The notes under the pieces are model-generated. The model saw only the letters and a list, made by a program, of their open reading frames with translations, did no database searches and was not told where the DNA came from. From Rhizobium aethiopicum (GTDB lineage: Bacteria; Pseudomonadota; Alphaproteobacteria; Rhizobiales; Rhizobiaceae), in assembly GCF_900094625.1 (NCBI RefSeq), contig NZ_FMAJ01000020.1:1-62565 (forward strand): a stretch of DNA of 62,565 bases, in the 5' to 3' direction. Of the stretch, positions 9,131 to 17,028 are shown piece by piece; position 1 is the first letter of the stretch, and the number at the start of each line of letters is the position of its first letter. A program made the translations under genes and the position numbers.

Positions 9131-11314
9131 ATGAGCTCATCCACGTACCTGCCCGCCGAGCGGCTCCAGCAGATCCTCGACAGTGCGGTGGACACCGGCA
9201 TCGTCATCCTTGATCCCAACGGTGTTGTTATCGGCTGGAGCAAGGGGGCCAGCAATCTCCTGGGCTGGACTGAAGATGAGATGCTGGGAAAAACCCTGCT
9301 CGAGATCTTTCCACCAGATAGGGACGCAGCAGGATTGCTTGCGGCCGAACTTGCTGATGCGAAGGCTAGCGGCAAGGGCGGCGGCGAGGGATGGCGATAT
9401 CGCAAGGATGGCAGCAAGATCTGGGCGGTCGGCGAGACCACGCCGCTTCTCGCCGACGGGCAAAGCCTGAGCGGCTTCGTGAAAATACTGAGAGACCGCA
9501 CGAAACAGCGACGGACAGAGTCAGCACTGCGTGAGCGTACCCGCGCACTCGAGGTTCTCAACCGTGCGGGAGCCATCCTGTCGCGAGAGAGTAATCTTGA
9601 ACGGCTCGTTCAGGCAGTGACGGATTCAGGCGTCGAACTGACTGGGGCACAATTTGGCGCATTTTTTTACAACGTCGCCGATCAAGCGGGGGAGAGCTAT
9701 ATGCTCTATTCGCTTTCGGGCGTGCCACCGGAAACGTTCTCTCAGTTTCCGATGCCTCGCAACACCGCCGTCTTCAACGCGACGTTCAGCGGTGAAGGGA
9801 TCGTGCGTTCGGCCGATATTACGCAGGATCCGCGCTACGGGAACAATCCTCCTCATGCAGGTATGCCGGAGGGGCATCTTCCCGTGCGCAGTTATCTGGC
9901 AGTTCCCGTCGTGTCCCGCACCGGGGATGTGATCGGGGGATTGTTCTTCGGGCACGCCGCTAGCGACATGTTCAGCGAGGAATCGGAGAGAGGGCTGATG
10001 GTGCTTGCCGGCGAGGCCGCCGTTGCCATCGACAACGCCCGCCTTTTCGAGGCCGCCCAACGCGAACTGCAGGAGCGACGGCGGGCGGAAGAGGCATTAA
10101 GAGAGTTGAACGCTCACCTGGAAGATCTCGTAAACCAGAAGACGGATGAGCTCAGCCGCAACGCCGAGGCTTTGCGGCAAGCTCAAAAGATGGAGGCAAT
10201 TGGTCAACTGACCGGCGGCGTCGCTCACGACTTCAATAACCTGCTGCAGATCATCGTAGGCAATCTCGACACGCTGTTGCGAAATCTGCCTGCTGACGCG
10301 GGCCGTCTCCGCCGAGCCGCCTCTCAGGCGATGAACGGTGCCGAAAGGGCGGCGTCGCTGACACAGAGGCTCCTTGCCTTCGCAAGGCGTCAGCCGCTCG
10401 ACCCGAAACCGGTCGACGCCAATACCCTCATTCGGGGAATGTCGGACCTTCTGCATCGAACGCTGGGAGAAATCTACCAGGTCGAAATCGTCCTTGCCGG
10501 CGGCCTCTGGAGGACGGAAGCGGATCCGAACGCGCTGGAAAGCGCGCTCCTAAATCTCGCCATCAATGCGCGGGACGCGATGGCCGATGGTGGCAGGCTG
10601 ACGATCGAAACCTTCAACGCACATTTGGACGAGGCCTATTCCGCAAACCATGCGGAAGTGAGGCCAGGTCAGTATGTTGCGATATCGATCTCAGACACCG
10701 GATCGGGAATGGACGCAGAGACTGTAGCGCGTGCTTTCGAGCCATTCTTCACGACAAAGGATCAGGGGAAAGGGACTGGCCTTGGGCTGAGCCAAGTTTA
10801 TGGCTTCGCCAAACAATCAAAGGGACATGTGAACATCTACTCAGAGCTCGGTGAAGGGACCACCGTAAAGATTTACCTGCCGAGGCTGCTATCGGAGCAA
10901 GTCGATGAGGAGACCATTGATCGCCTTCCACCGCCCGAGGCAGCTGTTGGCGAAATCATTCTCGTCGTCGAAGACGACCCAGATGTCCTGGCCTATTCCG
11001 TGGAGTCGTTGAAGGAGCTAGGCTATCGCGTCTTGGAAGCCAGGGACGGCCTAACGGCTCTGCGGGTCCTGACGGCCAACGAACCCGTTGATCTAATTTT
11101 CACTGACGTCGTCTTACCAGGCGGCATGAGCGGCGCGGATGTCATAACGAAGGCACGGGAGGTCCAGCCTTCCGTGAAAGCTTTGTTTACGACCGGCTAC
11201 TCACGAAATGCGATCGTCCACCACGGCCGCCTCGACAAGGGGGTCCACCTTTTGCAGAAGCCATTTTCGCTGAAAGATCTTGCCGATCGTATCAGAAGCG
11301 TTCTGGATGGCTGA
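9131..11314 (+). CDS. Hybrid sensor histidine kinase (PAS-GAF-HisKA-HATPase-REC)
   Basis: A 727-residue protein with no transmembrane segment, so a cytoplasmic sensor. Domains in order: PAS (about 10-130, SAVDTGIVILDPNGVV), GAF (about 150-310), a short coiled coil (about 310-350), and HisKA with phospho-acceptor H366 in GGVAHDFNNLLQ. The HATPase_c domain follows (N box LNLAINARDAM, G1 box DTGSGMD, G2 box GKGTGLGLSQVYGF). A receiver domain begins at about residue 610 with acidic pair EDD and phospho-acceptor D659 in IFTDVVLPG. No partner response regulator or HPt gene is adjacent, so the output is unknown. The kinase type (HDFNN H-box) is the family common in rhizobial PAS/GAF hybrid kinases. 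Confidence 0.95.
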   Translation: MSSSTYLPAERLQQILDSAVDTGIVILDPNGVVIGWSKGASNLLGWTEDEMLGKTLLEIFPPDRDAAGLLAAELADAKASGKGGGEGWRYRKDGSKIWAVGETTPLLADGQSLSGFVKILRDRTKQRRTESALRERTRALEVLNRAGAILSRESNLERLVQAVTDSGVELTGAQFGAFFYNVADQAGESYMLYSLSGVPPETFSQFPMPRNTAVFNATFSGEGIVRSADITQDPRYGNNPPHAGMPEGHLPVRSYLAVPVVSRTGDVIGGLFFGHAASDMFSEESERGLMVLAGEAAVAIDNARLFEAAQRELQERRRAEEALRELNAHLEDLVNQKTDELSRNAEALRQAQKMEAIGQLTGGVAHDFNNLLQIIVGNLDTLLRNLPADAGRLRRAASQAMNGAERAASLTQRLLAFARRQPLDPKPVDANTLIRGMSDLLHRTLGEIYQVEIVLAGGLWRTEADPNALESALLNLAINARDAMADGGRLTIETFNAHLDEAYSANHAEVRPGQYVAISISDTGSGMDAETVARAFEPFFTTKDQGKGTGLGLSQVYGFAKQSKGHVNIYSELGEGTTVKIYLPRLLSEQVDEETIDRLPPPEAAVGEIILVVEDDPDVLAYSVESLKELGYRVLEARDGLTALRVLTANEPVDLIFTDVVLPGGMSGADVITKAREVQPSVKALFTTGYSRNAIVHHGRLDKGVHLLQKPFSLKDLADRIRSVLDG

Positions 11315-11408
11315 CATCAAACTTCTTCCTCTGAGATGAACCTCATGTCGGCGACCACACGTACAGTGCGGAGAGGCGGCACGTCAGTTGCACTGAAGCA
11401 CTTGAATT

Positions 11409-11467
11409 TTGGTATCATACTACGTATTTTGATATCAAAGCCATTGTTTCTACAGAGGTGATATCAA
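11409..11467. promoter_or_regulatory. Candidate FitA-type operator: repeated TGATATCAA sites
   Basis: TTGGTATCA (11409-11417) and TGATATCAA (11430-11438) form an inverted repeat with 8/9 pairing across a 12-base spacer. A third copy, TGATATCAA (11459-11467), overlaps the ribosome binding site and the first base of the antitoxin start codon. FitAB and VapBC complexes autoregulate through such palindromes, so this is the probable autoregulatory site. Confidence 0.6.
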
Positions 11468-11721
11468 TGCCGGCGGTGACCATTCGGAATCTTTCTGCCG
11501 AAACACATCGTGCTCTGCGGGTGCGAGCGGCTCATCATGGCCGAAGCACCGAGGCCGAGATCCGCGACATTATTGAGGCCGCCGTTCGTCCCTCTGAGCG
11601 TGTTAAGCTTGGCTCTTTGCTGGCGTCTATTGGTCGGGACGCTGAGATTTCAGACAGCGACGTTGAAGGCCTACAGAAGAATCGCGACAAGACGCCAGTT
11701 GCACCGATGACCTTCGAATGA
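11467..11721 (+). CDS. FitA/StbC-like ribbon-helix-helix antitoxin
   Basis: An 84-residue antitoxin. The N-terminal Arc-type ribbon-helix-helix (VTIRNLSAETHRALRVRAA, then GRSTEAEIRDIIEAAV) is the FitA/plasmid stability protein type. The C-terminal tail would thread into the toxin active site. AGAGGTGA at 11454-11461 supports ATG 11467; an in-frame GTG at 11458 is less likely. The stop overlaps the start of the PIN toxin (ATGA), so the two are translationally coupled. Confidence 0.88.
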   Translation: MPAVTIRNLSAETHRALRVRAAHHGRSTEAEIRDIIEAAVRPSERVKLGSLLASIGRDAEISDSDVEGLQKNRDKTPVAPMTFE

Positions 11722-12137
11722 TCTTGCTTGACACGAACGTTATATCCGAGCCGTGGAAACCGGTTCCTTACGAGGCAGTGGTCGCCTGGTTGGACGCCCA
11801 GGTGATCGAGACGCTGTTCCTTTCCGCAATAACCATTGCTGAACTTCGCTTCGGGATCGCTGCCATGCCCTCAGGGAAACGGCAGACTATCCTTCGCGAC
11901 CGCCTTGAGGGCGAAGTGCTGCCTCACTTTTCCGAGCGCATCCTCCCCTTTGACTTGGTGACTTCACAGTTTTACTCGGAACTGATGGCACGCGCTCGAG
12001 TATCTGGGAAATCGATCAGTGCGGCCGATAGCTACATTGCCGCCACAGCAGCAGCGAACGGCCTCGCAGTCGCAACTCGCGACACAAGCCCGTTCGAGGC
12101 CGCTGGGTTGAAAGTGATAAATCCCTGGGCGCGATAA
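11718..12137 (+). CDS. FitB/VapC-like PIN-domain toxin
   Basis: A 139-residue PIN-domain ribonuclease toxin. Acidic metal-binding residues are visible: D5 in LLDTNVISE, E42 in ITIAELRFGI, and D102 in SISAADSYIAATA, with a further D near the C-terminus (VATRDTSPF). It is coupled to the antitoxin gene upstream. FitAB-type modules stabilise plasmids or slow growth by cleaving structured RNA. The target here is unknown. Confidence 0.9.
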   Translation: MILLDTNVISEPWKPVPYEAVVAWLDAQVIETLFLSAITIAELRFGIAAMPSGKRQTILRDRLEGEVLPHFSERILPFDLVTSQFYSELMARARVSGKSISAADSYIAATAAANGLAVATRDTSPFEAAGLKVINPWAR

Positions 12138-12732
12138 CCTTGGACCCACGATCTGCCATCGGCGGATAAAGCTCCTTCAGAACCACGATGCGAAAGTCAT
12201 GATCAGCCCTGCTCTGGCTCTAATGCGCCGGCATAAGATCAGGTCGTAGCGCGACATGATCGCTGCGAGCCAGCCGGTTGACCGCGTTCAGGCAGCGGCC
12301 GTCCGTGAATCGGTCAACTTTGCGTAGGCCATTCACCCATTCATGTCCTCGCGAAATTGCATCACCACATTAATAACCAGCTGTGAAACCCCTTCACTCC
12401 CTGCGTAAAACTATCACGCTCTATCCACCTTGCGAACATTAATCACTCACGCTGCTCCTGCAGCTCAATCTACCCTTCGAAATGATTGCCCATGCAATCG
12501 ATGATGTGGCGCGCTCCCGCGCAGCGCTCCTGCCAATGGCGACCAATGTTCGCCCGCAGATGCTTTTTCCGTGCTATGATGGGCCTGCAAGGCTCAATCT
12601 CGACGTCGGCAATACGGCAGAGGCCGTACGCTACTTTGCCCCGGCGCAGGGAGTTTGCGCCCAGCACGGGCTCGACCCCCGGAGCGCTGGGTGTGCTGCC
12701 TTTTTTACTGATCCGGGACGAGGAGGTTGTTC
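12138..12732. other. Intergenic, no supported gene
   Basis: About 595 bases lie between the toxin gene and the redoxin gene. Frames overlapping 12482-12746 on the plus strand have unnatural composition and run into the redoxin start. No RNA gene is recognised. Confidence 0.45.
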
Positions 12733-13413
12733 ATGTCCACGAGTAGTGTCGACCGCCCGCTGCAGCCGGGCGACCGGGCACCGAATGTTGTATTCGACGC
12801 GATCTCGCGCGAAGGCAAGATCGCGCTCGATGATTTTCGAGGCCGCAGCCCGTTACTGATCGGTTTGTTTCGAGGCCTGCACTGTCCGTTCTGCCGGCGT
12901 CATGTCTCGGCGATGGCGCAACTCAACCCGGCCCTGAAGGAGAAAGGCATCGAATGTCTCGCCGTGGTCAAGACGCCGGTCGAGCGGGCGCGGCTCTACT
13001 TCCGTTACCATCCGCTACCCGACCTTCTTAGCGCATCCGACCCGGAAGGGGCTTCGCATCGCGCCTTTGGTCTACCCATCCTCGAGTTCACGGAGAATGA
13101 AACCGAATGGCCGCACAAGCTCGGAATGGACGCGGTCATGGCAATGCGGATCAATCTGCCGGGGGAGTTGCCCGTGCCGATGAACCCGGCTGCGGCGGGG
13201 GACTTTCTTGAGAAAAAGGACTGGTATGAAATTACGGCGGCCGACCGGCAGGTTATGATCGCCGGTCACATGCCGCTTATCGGCGAGTTCCTGCTCGATC
13301 GGGAAGGCACTGTGCGCTGGAGTTTCACAGAAGCCGAAGAGGAAGGCCAAAATATATGCCTGGCCCCGAGTGCCGAAGAATTGATGTCAGCAGCTTCCCA
13401 AGTCGCACATTAA
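12733..13413 (+). CDS. Peroxiredoxin-like (AhpC/TSA, redoxin) protein
   Basis: About 226 residues with a thioredoxin-fold redoxin domain (residues 10-150). The N-terminal PGDRAPNVVFDAISREGK block is typical of AhpC/TSA proteins and the redox motif is GLHCPFCRRHV with a CPFC pair. It probably reduces peroxides or acts as a thiol oxidoreductase in the cytoplasm, since no signal peptide is seen. AGGAGG at 12721-12726 lies six bases before ATG 12733, which decides the start over TTG 12727. The IS110 element lies directly downstream. Confidence 0.85.
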   Translation: MSTSSVDRPLQPGDRAPNVVFDAISREGKIALDDFRGRSPLLIGLFRGLHCPFCRRHVSAMAQLNPALKEKGIECLAVVKTPVERARLYFRYHPLPDLLSASDPEGASHRAFGLPILEFTENETEWPHKLGMDAVMAMRINLPGELPVPMNPAAAGDFLEKKDWYEITAADRQVMIAGHMPLIGEFLLDREGTVRWSFTEAEEEGQNICLAPSAEELMSAASQVAH

Positions 13414-14987
13414 TAGGCTGCTGAAAAATTCATTCGACGATCACAGTCCTGCATGATTCTATGGGTTTGAACCATAATCGAGATATCTAGGCGCGGCGGC
13501 TAAGGTCTGCCGTAAGCTTCGTAGCGATTTTCATTCAATGTCCCCGGGGGATTGATACATAGATTTCGGCAAACTCGACTTCTTCGAGCTTGGCTACTCA
13601 GTAAGACCGTATGTCCGTCTTCGTGCCTGAGGTGGCTCGCCCTACACTGGTCTTCCGAGGGTTGCTCGGATAGGCCGAGCCGATCCTCATCACAGGAGGA
13701 CGAGCCGTGGCAGATTATAGAGAAGCTTTTATAGGAATCGATGTCGCCAAATTAAAGAATGCGATTGCTGTCGCTGAATCCAGCCGGGAGGGAGAGGTCC
13801 GCTTTTGGGGTGAGGTTGATGCATCGGATGCAAGCATGCGCCGCATCATCCAGCGGATAGCAGCAAAGTTTGACCGAGTTCATTTCTGCTACGAGGCGGG
13901 TCCGACCGGATACGGCCTACATCGGCTTATCCGATCGCTTGGCCATGAATGTGTGGTGGTCGCTCCATCACTGATCCCCAGGAAGCCAGGCGACAGAGTA
14001 AAAACCAATCGTCGAGATGCCCTCGCGCTCGCCCGGCTATTGAGGGCCGGCGAGCTCACGGCAGTGTGGGTTCCTGATGAGGGCCATGAGGCGATGCGCG
14101 ACCTCGTTCGCGCTCGAGCTGCTGCTGTCGAGACATTGCGGGTTCACCGACAACAGATCAGTGCCTTTATGCTCAAACACAGTCGCATCTATCCACGCAA
14201 GAAGGGCTGGACGATGCGATACCTGCGCTGGCTGCAGGAGCAACAGTTCGATCATCCCGCGCATCAGATTGCGTTGCAGGAAATGGTCGAGGCGGTGCGC
14301 GTCTCGAAAGAGCGCGTCGAACGACTGGAGAAGGTTATCGAGGAGTTCGTCCCAACCTGGTCGCTGGCGCCGGTCATTCGAGCGCTGCAGACCCTGCGAG
14401 GGGTCGATCTGATCGTCGCCGTGACATTCGCCACGGAGGTCGGCGACGTGAGCCGATTTGAGAGCCCTCGCCAACTGATGGGCTATCTCGGCCTGGTCCC
14501 TGTTGAGCGATCAACGGGTGCGACGGTCAGACGGGGTGGGATCACCAAGGCCGGCAACGGTCGGGTTCGGCACATGCTGGTCGAGAGCGCCTGGACTTAT
14601 CGGCATCCGCCGAAGGTCGGCACGAGAAAGCTCTACCTCATGGAGCAAGCCCCATCGAAAGTTCGAGAAATTGCATGGAAGGCTCAGAGCCGGCTGACAT
14701 CTCGATATCGAATGCTCGCCACTCGGGGAAAGCGAACGACAGTGGTTTGCACCGCCATTGCCCGCGAGCTGACCGGCTTCATGTGGGCTGTTGCAAGGGA
14801 GGCGCAGGCGATCAAATCATAAGTCGCCGAAGCGAACTTGCACCTCGCGCATGGGCGGAGGCGGGACAACGGCAGGGGAACACCCGTCAGACGCTTTGTG
14901 GCCGGCAATTGACCGACGCCCGTAGTAAGATCGGAACAGCCCCGGACGCACAATCGGGAATGCGGTAGCCAACCCGCGCATCAGAGC
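13414..14987 (+). mobile_element. IS110-family insertion sequence, ends not resolved
   Basis: An IS110-family transposase gene is flanked by about 290 bases of non-coding sequence upstream and about 165 bases downstream before the next readable frame. IS110 elements lack conventional terminal inverted repeats and target duplications, so I cannot fix the boundaries by eye; the coordinates are outer limits. In this family one non-coding end encodes a structured bridge RNA that pairs with donor and target DNA, so one of these flanks is expected to hold it. Confidence 0.6.
13707..14822 (+). CDS. IS110-family transposase (DEDD recombinase)
   Basis: A 371-residue RuvC-like DEDD transposase. The N-terminal DEDD domain shows GIDVAK with D11, the E of CYEAGPTGYGLHR, and D residues in KTNRRDALALARLL. 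The C-terminal transposase_20 domain (about residues 225-320) contains LRGVDLIVAVTFATEVGD, RFESPRQLMGYLGLVP and the GRVRHMLVESAW segment with the candidate catalytic serine. The start is GTG 13707 preceded by AGGAGG. Length and frame are intact, so the element may be active. Confidence 0.93.
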   Translation: MADYREAFIGIDVAKLKNAIAVAESSREGEVRFWGEVDASDASMRRIIQRIAAKFDRVHFCYEAGPTGYGLHRLIRSLGHECVVVAPSLIPRKPGDRVKTNRRDALALARLLRAGELTAVWVPDEGHEAMRDLVRARAAAVETLRVHRQQISAFMLKHSRIYPRKKGWTMRYLRWLQEQQFDHPAHQIALQEMVEAVRVSKERVERLEKVIEEFVPTWSLAPVIRALQTLRGVDLIVAVTFATEVGDVSRFESPRQLMGYLGLVPVERSTGATVRRGGITKAGNGRVRHMLVESAWTYRHPPKVGTRKLYLMEQAPSKVREIAWKAQSRLTSRYRMLATRGKRTTVVCTAIARELTGFMWAVAREAQAIKS

Positions 14988-15173
14988 TTGATCACCGACG
15001 TCCTTCAGTTCCGCCTCCACCCATACGCGATCATCATCATGAACAGCGTTCGTTTGGACGGTCGGTTTCTCGCGCCCAAAGCATTGACAACGGACATCAG
15101 CGGTGTTGTGTCCCCACGTTATCCGGCCGAATTCTATCTTGAATTCGGTCTTCTGTGTTGGGATGATTGTCCC

Positions 15174-15947
15174 ATGTCAGAAGAAGCCGCACACGAGGTT
15201 CCCTTAATCGGCGGACGATCAGTCGTTACGAGGGTCGGTGACGCGGTCTTTCGCCAAGCCCGGCCATGGTCACGCAGCACGATAGCTCTGTTGATCCATC
15301 TGCACGAAAGAGGTTTCGAACATGCTCCTCGTATCATCGGGAATGGTTTCGATGTGCGTGGGCGGGAGATGCTCACCTATGTCGAAGGCGAGAGCATTCA
15401 CCCGAAACCTTGGGATGACAGCGCTTTGCCAGTTTTGGGCGAAATGCTCCTGAAATTGCACGAGGCATCGAAGTCGTTTTCCGGTTTTGAGAGACGCGCC
15501 TGGAGTCCTTGGTTTGGACGTAGGATTGGAACGCCTAGCGTCGTCGGCCACTGCGATACAGGTCCCTGGAATATCATTCACCGGGAGCGGCGGCCCGTCG
15601 CGTTGATCGATTGGGAGGAGGCCGGTCCCGTCGATCCTATGGTCGAACTTGCTCAAGCGTGTTGGCTCAATGCTCAGTTGTTTGACGACGACATAGCCGA
15701 AATACAAGGGCTGGGGTCCGCCCGCTCAAGAGCCAAGCAGGTAAAGTTGTTATTAGACGGCTACCATTTGCCCAAAGCCGCACGGCTTGGGTTCGTGGAC
15801 CTTATCCGCGACTTCGCCATTCTCAATGCCGCCAACGAAGCCATTGAGGCGGGAGTACGTCCTAATTCCAGTGACTCAACTCCCGCCTGGGGTATCGCTT
15901 GGCGGGCTAAGAGTGCCGCATGGATCATTCGAAATCACAAACACTGA
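15174..15947 (+). CDS. Aminoglycoside-phosphotransferase-like kinase
   Basis: A 257-residue APH/choline-kinase fold protein. The Brenner-type catalytic motif is HCDTGPWNII (about residues 125-134) and the metal-binding motif is LIDWEEAGP. The N-terminal segment VPLIGGRSVVTRVGDAVFR is the nucleotide-binding strand region. The substrate is unknown; many rhizobial members of this family do not give resistance. I prefer ATG 15174 because the family N-terminus (MSE...LIGG) begins there, although the frame is open back to 14988. It is paralogous to the broken copy at 19464-20290. Confidence 0.82.
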   Translation: MSEEAAHEVPLIGGRSVVTRVGDAVFRQARPWSRSTIALLIHLHERGFEHAPRIIGNGFDVRGREMLTYVEGESIHPKPWDDSALPVLGEMLLKLHEASKSFSGFERRAWSPWFGRRIGTPSVVGHCDTGPWNIIHRERRPVALIDWEEAGPVDPMVELAQACWLNAQLFDDDIAEIQGLGSARSRAKQVKLLLDGYHLPKAARLGFVDLIRDFAILNAANEAIEAGVRPNSSDSTPAWGIAWRAKSAAWIIRNHKH

Positions 15948-16679
15948 GTGCGGGTATCATATAAATCTTCCCACTGTACGTCCCTTTAGACAGTTCGGCA
16001 GACTTCATTGTCATCTCCGATGGCCATAGCTTCGCCGATTACGGCGCGTGCTCGTTTCACAAAGGGAAAATGACGGGCGGCTTGAATACGCTTGGAGCTT
16101 CTTCCGGAAGTTTCGCCTGCCTCATCCTCTTCTCCGTCTTGTCCGCCGCGTTCTGCTCACATCTCGGCGATGATGCTTCTGGAAGTTTGAGAACTGCGGG
16201 GTATGACATGAACGGCAGCTTTGCGTGCCATTTGCTATCATGCACGGTGTCTCCTACCTGTCGGCTTCGTCTATCAGGAGTGAAGAGCATGGCAGACGGT
16301 CGGGTGAGATTTGGATCGGTGAACGATGCAGAGTAAGCGGTGTTTTCCTCGCACATTGACCAAGCGCGTCGGGCCGTTCCGAACACTACCGCTCTGACCG
16401 ATGGCAGGAATGCGCGCTGTGAGCCCTCGCTCCTTAAAGCGATGGATATCGTTCACTGCCTGAAACCCGTCGGTACTCGCTAAGTGGGCAAGCATCTACG
16501 CAGGGCCACAAGTGAGGGGTTATCTGACTTGGGGTCGGGAGCGGATTGGCGGCTCCAGTAAACAGGTTTGGAACACACAACCGTAGGCGCTTTAACATCC
16601 TGGCAACTGGAACCATGGGCGGCAAGCTTGCGACTTTGGATCGGGAGTCATGCAGAAAAATTCAAACGACTTTAACGGA
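15948..16679. other. Intergenic, no supported gene
   Basis: About 730 bases. Frames of 60-110 codons exist on both strands, but their composition is poor and none has a convincing start. I see no RNA gene. Confidence 0.4.
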
Positions 16680-16949
16680 TCATGTAGCTCTCGCCAGTTG
16701 GTCCTGCCTCTGGCATACGGCAGGACCGATGCCGTCGATTATCACAAAAGCAACTGAATGCTCCTCGAAGGCGCGGCGCAGCTGAGCTCCGGTCGCGCGG
16801 TGGATGTCATGACGGCTTCCCTCGAAGTCACGTACGGTGCTGCGCGAGACCTGAGCGTACTTGGCAAGGTCACTCTGTGTCCAATCGAGAAGCCCACGCG
16901 CAGCGCGGCAGAGAGCTGGCGACAAATTCGTATCTCGTCCTTGAACCAT
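16680..16949 (-). CDS. XRE-family helix-turn-helix regulator
   Basis: An 89-residue Cro/CI-type DNA-binding protein. The HTH is visible as CRAARGLLDWTQSDLAKYA followed by VSRSTVRDFEGSRH, and the C-terminal RRAFEEHSVAFVIIDGIGP strand is typical of small rhizobial regulators of this type. GAGG lies seven bases before ATG 16949; ATG 16952 is also possible. It is divergent from the antiporter gene at 17029. A perfect 14-bp palindrome lies 15 bases upstream of its start and may be its own operator. Confidence 0.85.
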   Translation of the reverse strand: MVQGRDTNLSPALCRAARGLLDWTQSDLAKYAQVSRSTVRDFEGSRHDIHRATGAQLRRAFEEHSVAFVIIDGIGPAVCQRQDQLARAT

Positions 16950-16964
16950 CATCAAACCTCAACC

Positions 16965-16978
16965 ATATTGGTCAATAT
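16965..16978. promoter_or_regulatory. Perfect palindrome ATATTGGTCAATAT, candidate XRE operator
   Basis: ATATTG (16965-16970) and CAATAT (16973-16978) flank a two-base centre. It lies between the divergent XRE gene (start 16949) and the antiporter gene (start 17029), where it could control both. Binding is inferred from position and symmetry. Confidence 0.55.
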
Positions 16979-17028
16979 AAGCCACATATGGCATTTTCAT
17001 TCATCGATTTCCAGAGACGGAGTGGCGT

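Noticed and set aside
13413..13540. GGCTGCTGAAAAATTC near 13417 as the end of another insertion sequence
   Set aside because: It resembles ends of some transposons, but I found no partner end or transposase fragment.
16070..16336. 88-codon plus-strand frame with a hydrophobic segment
   Set aside because: No ribosome site and no family match. The hydrophobic stretch alone does not support a gene.
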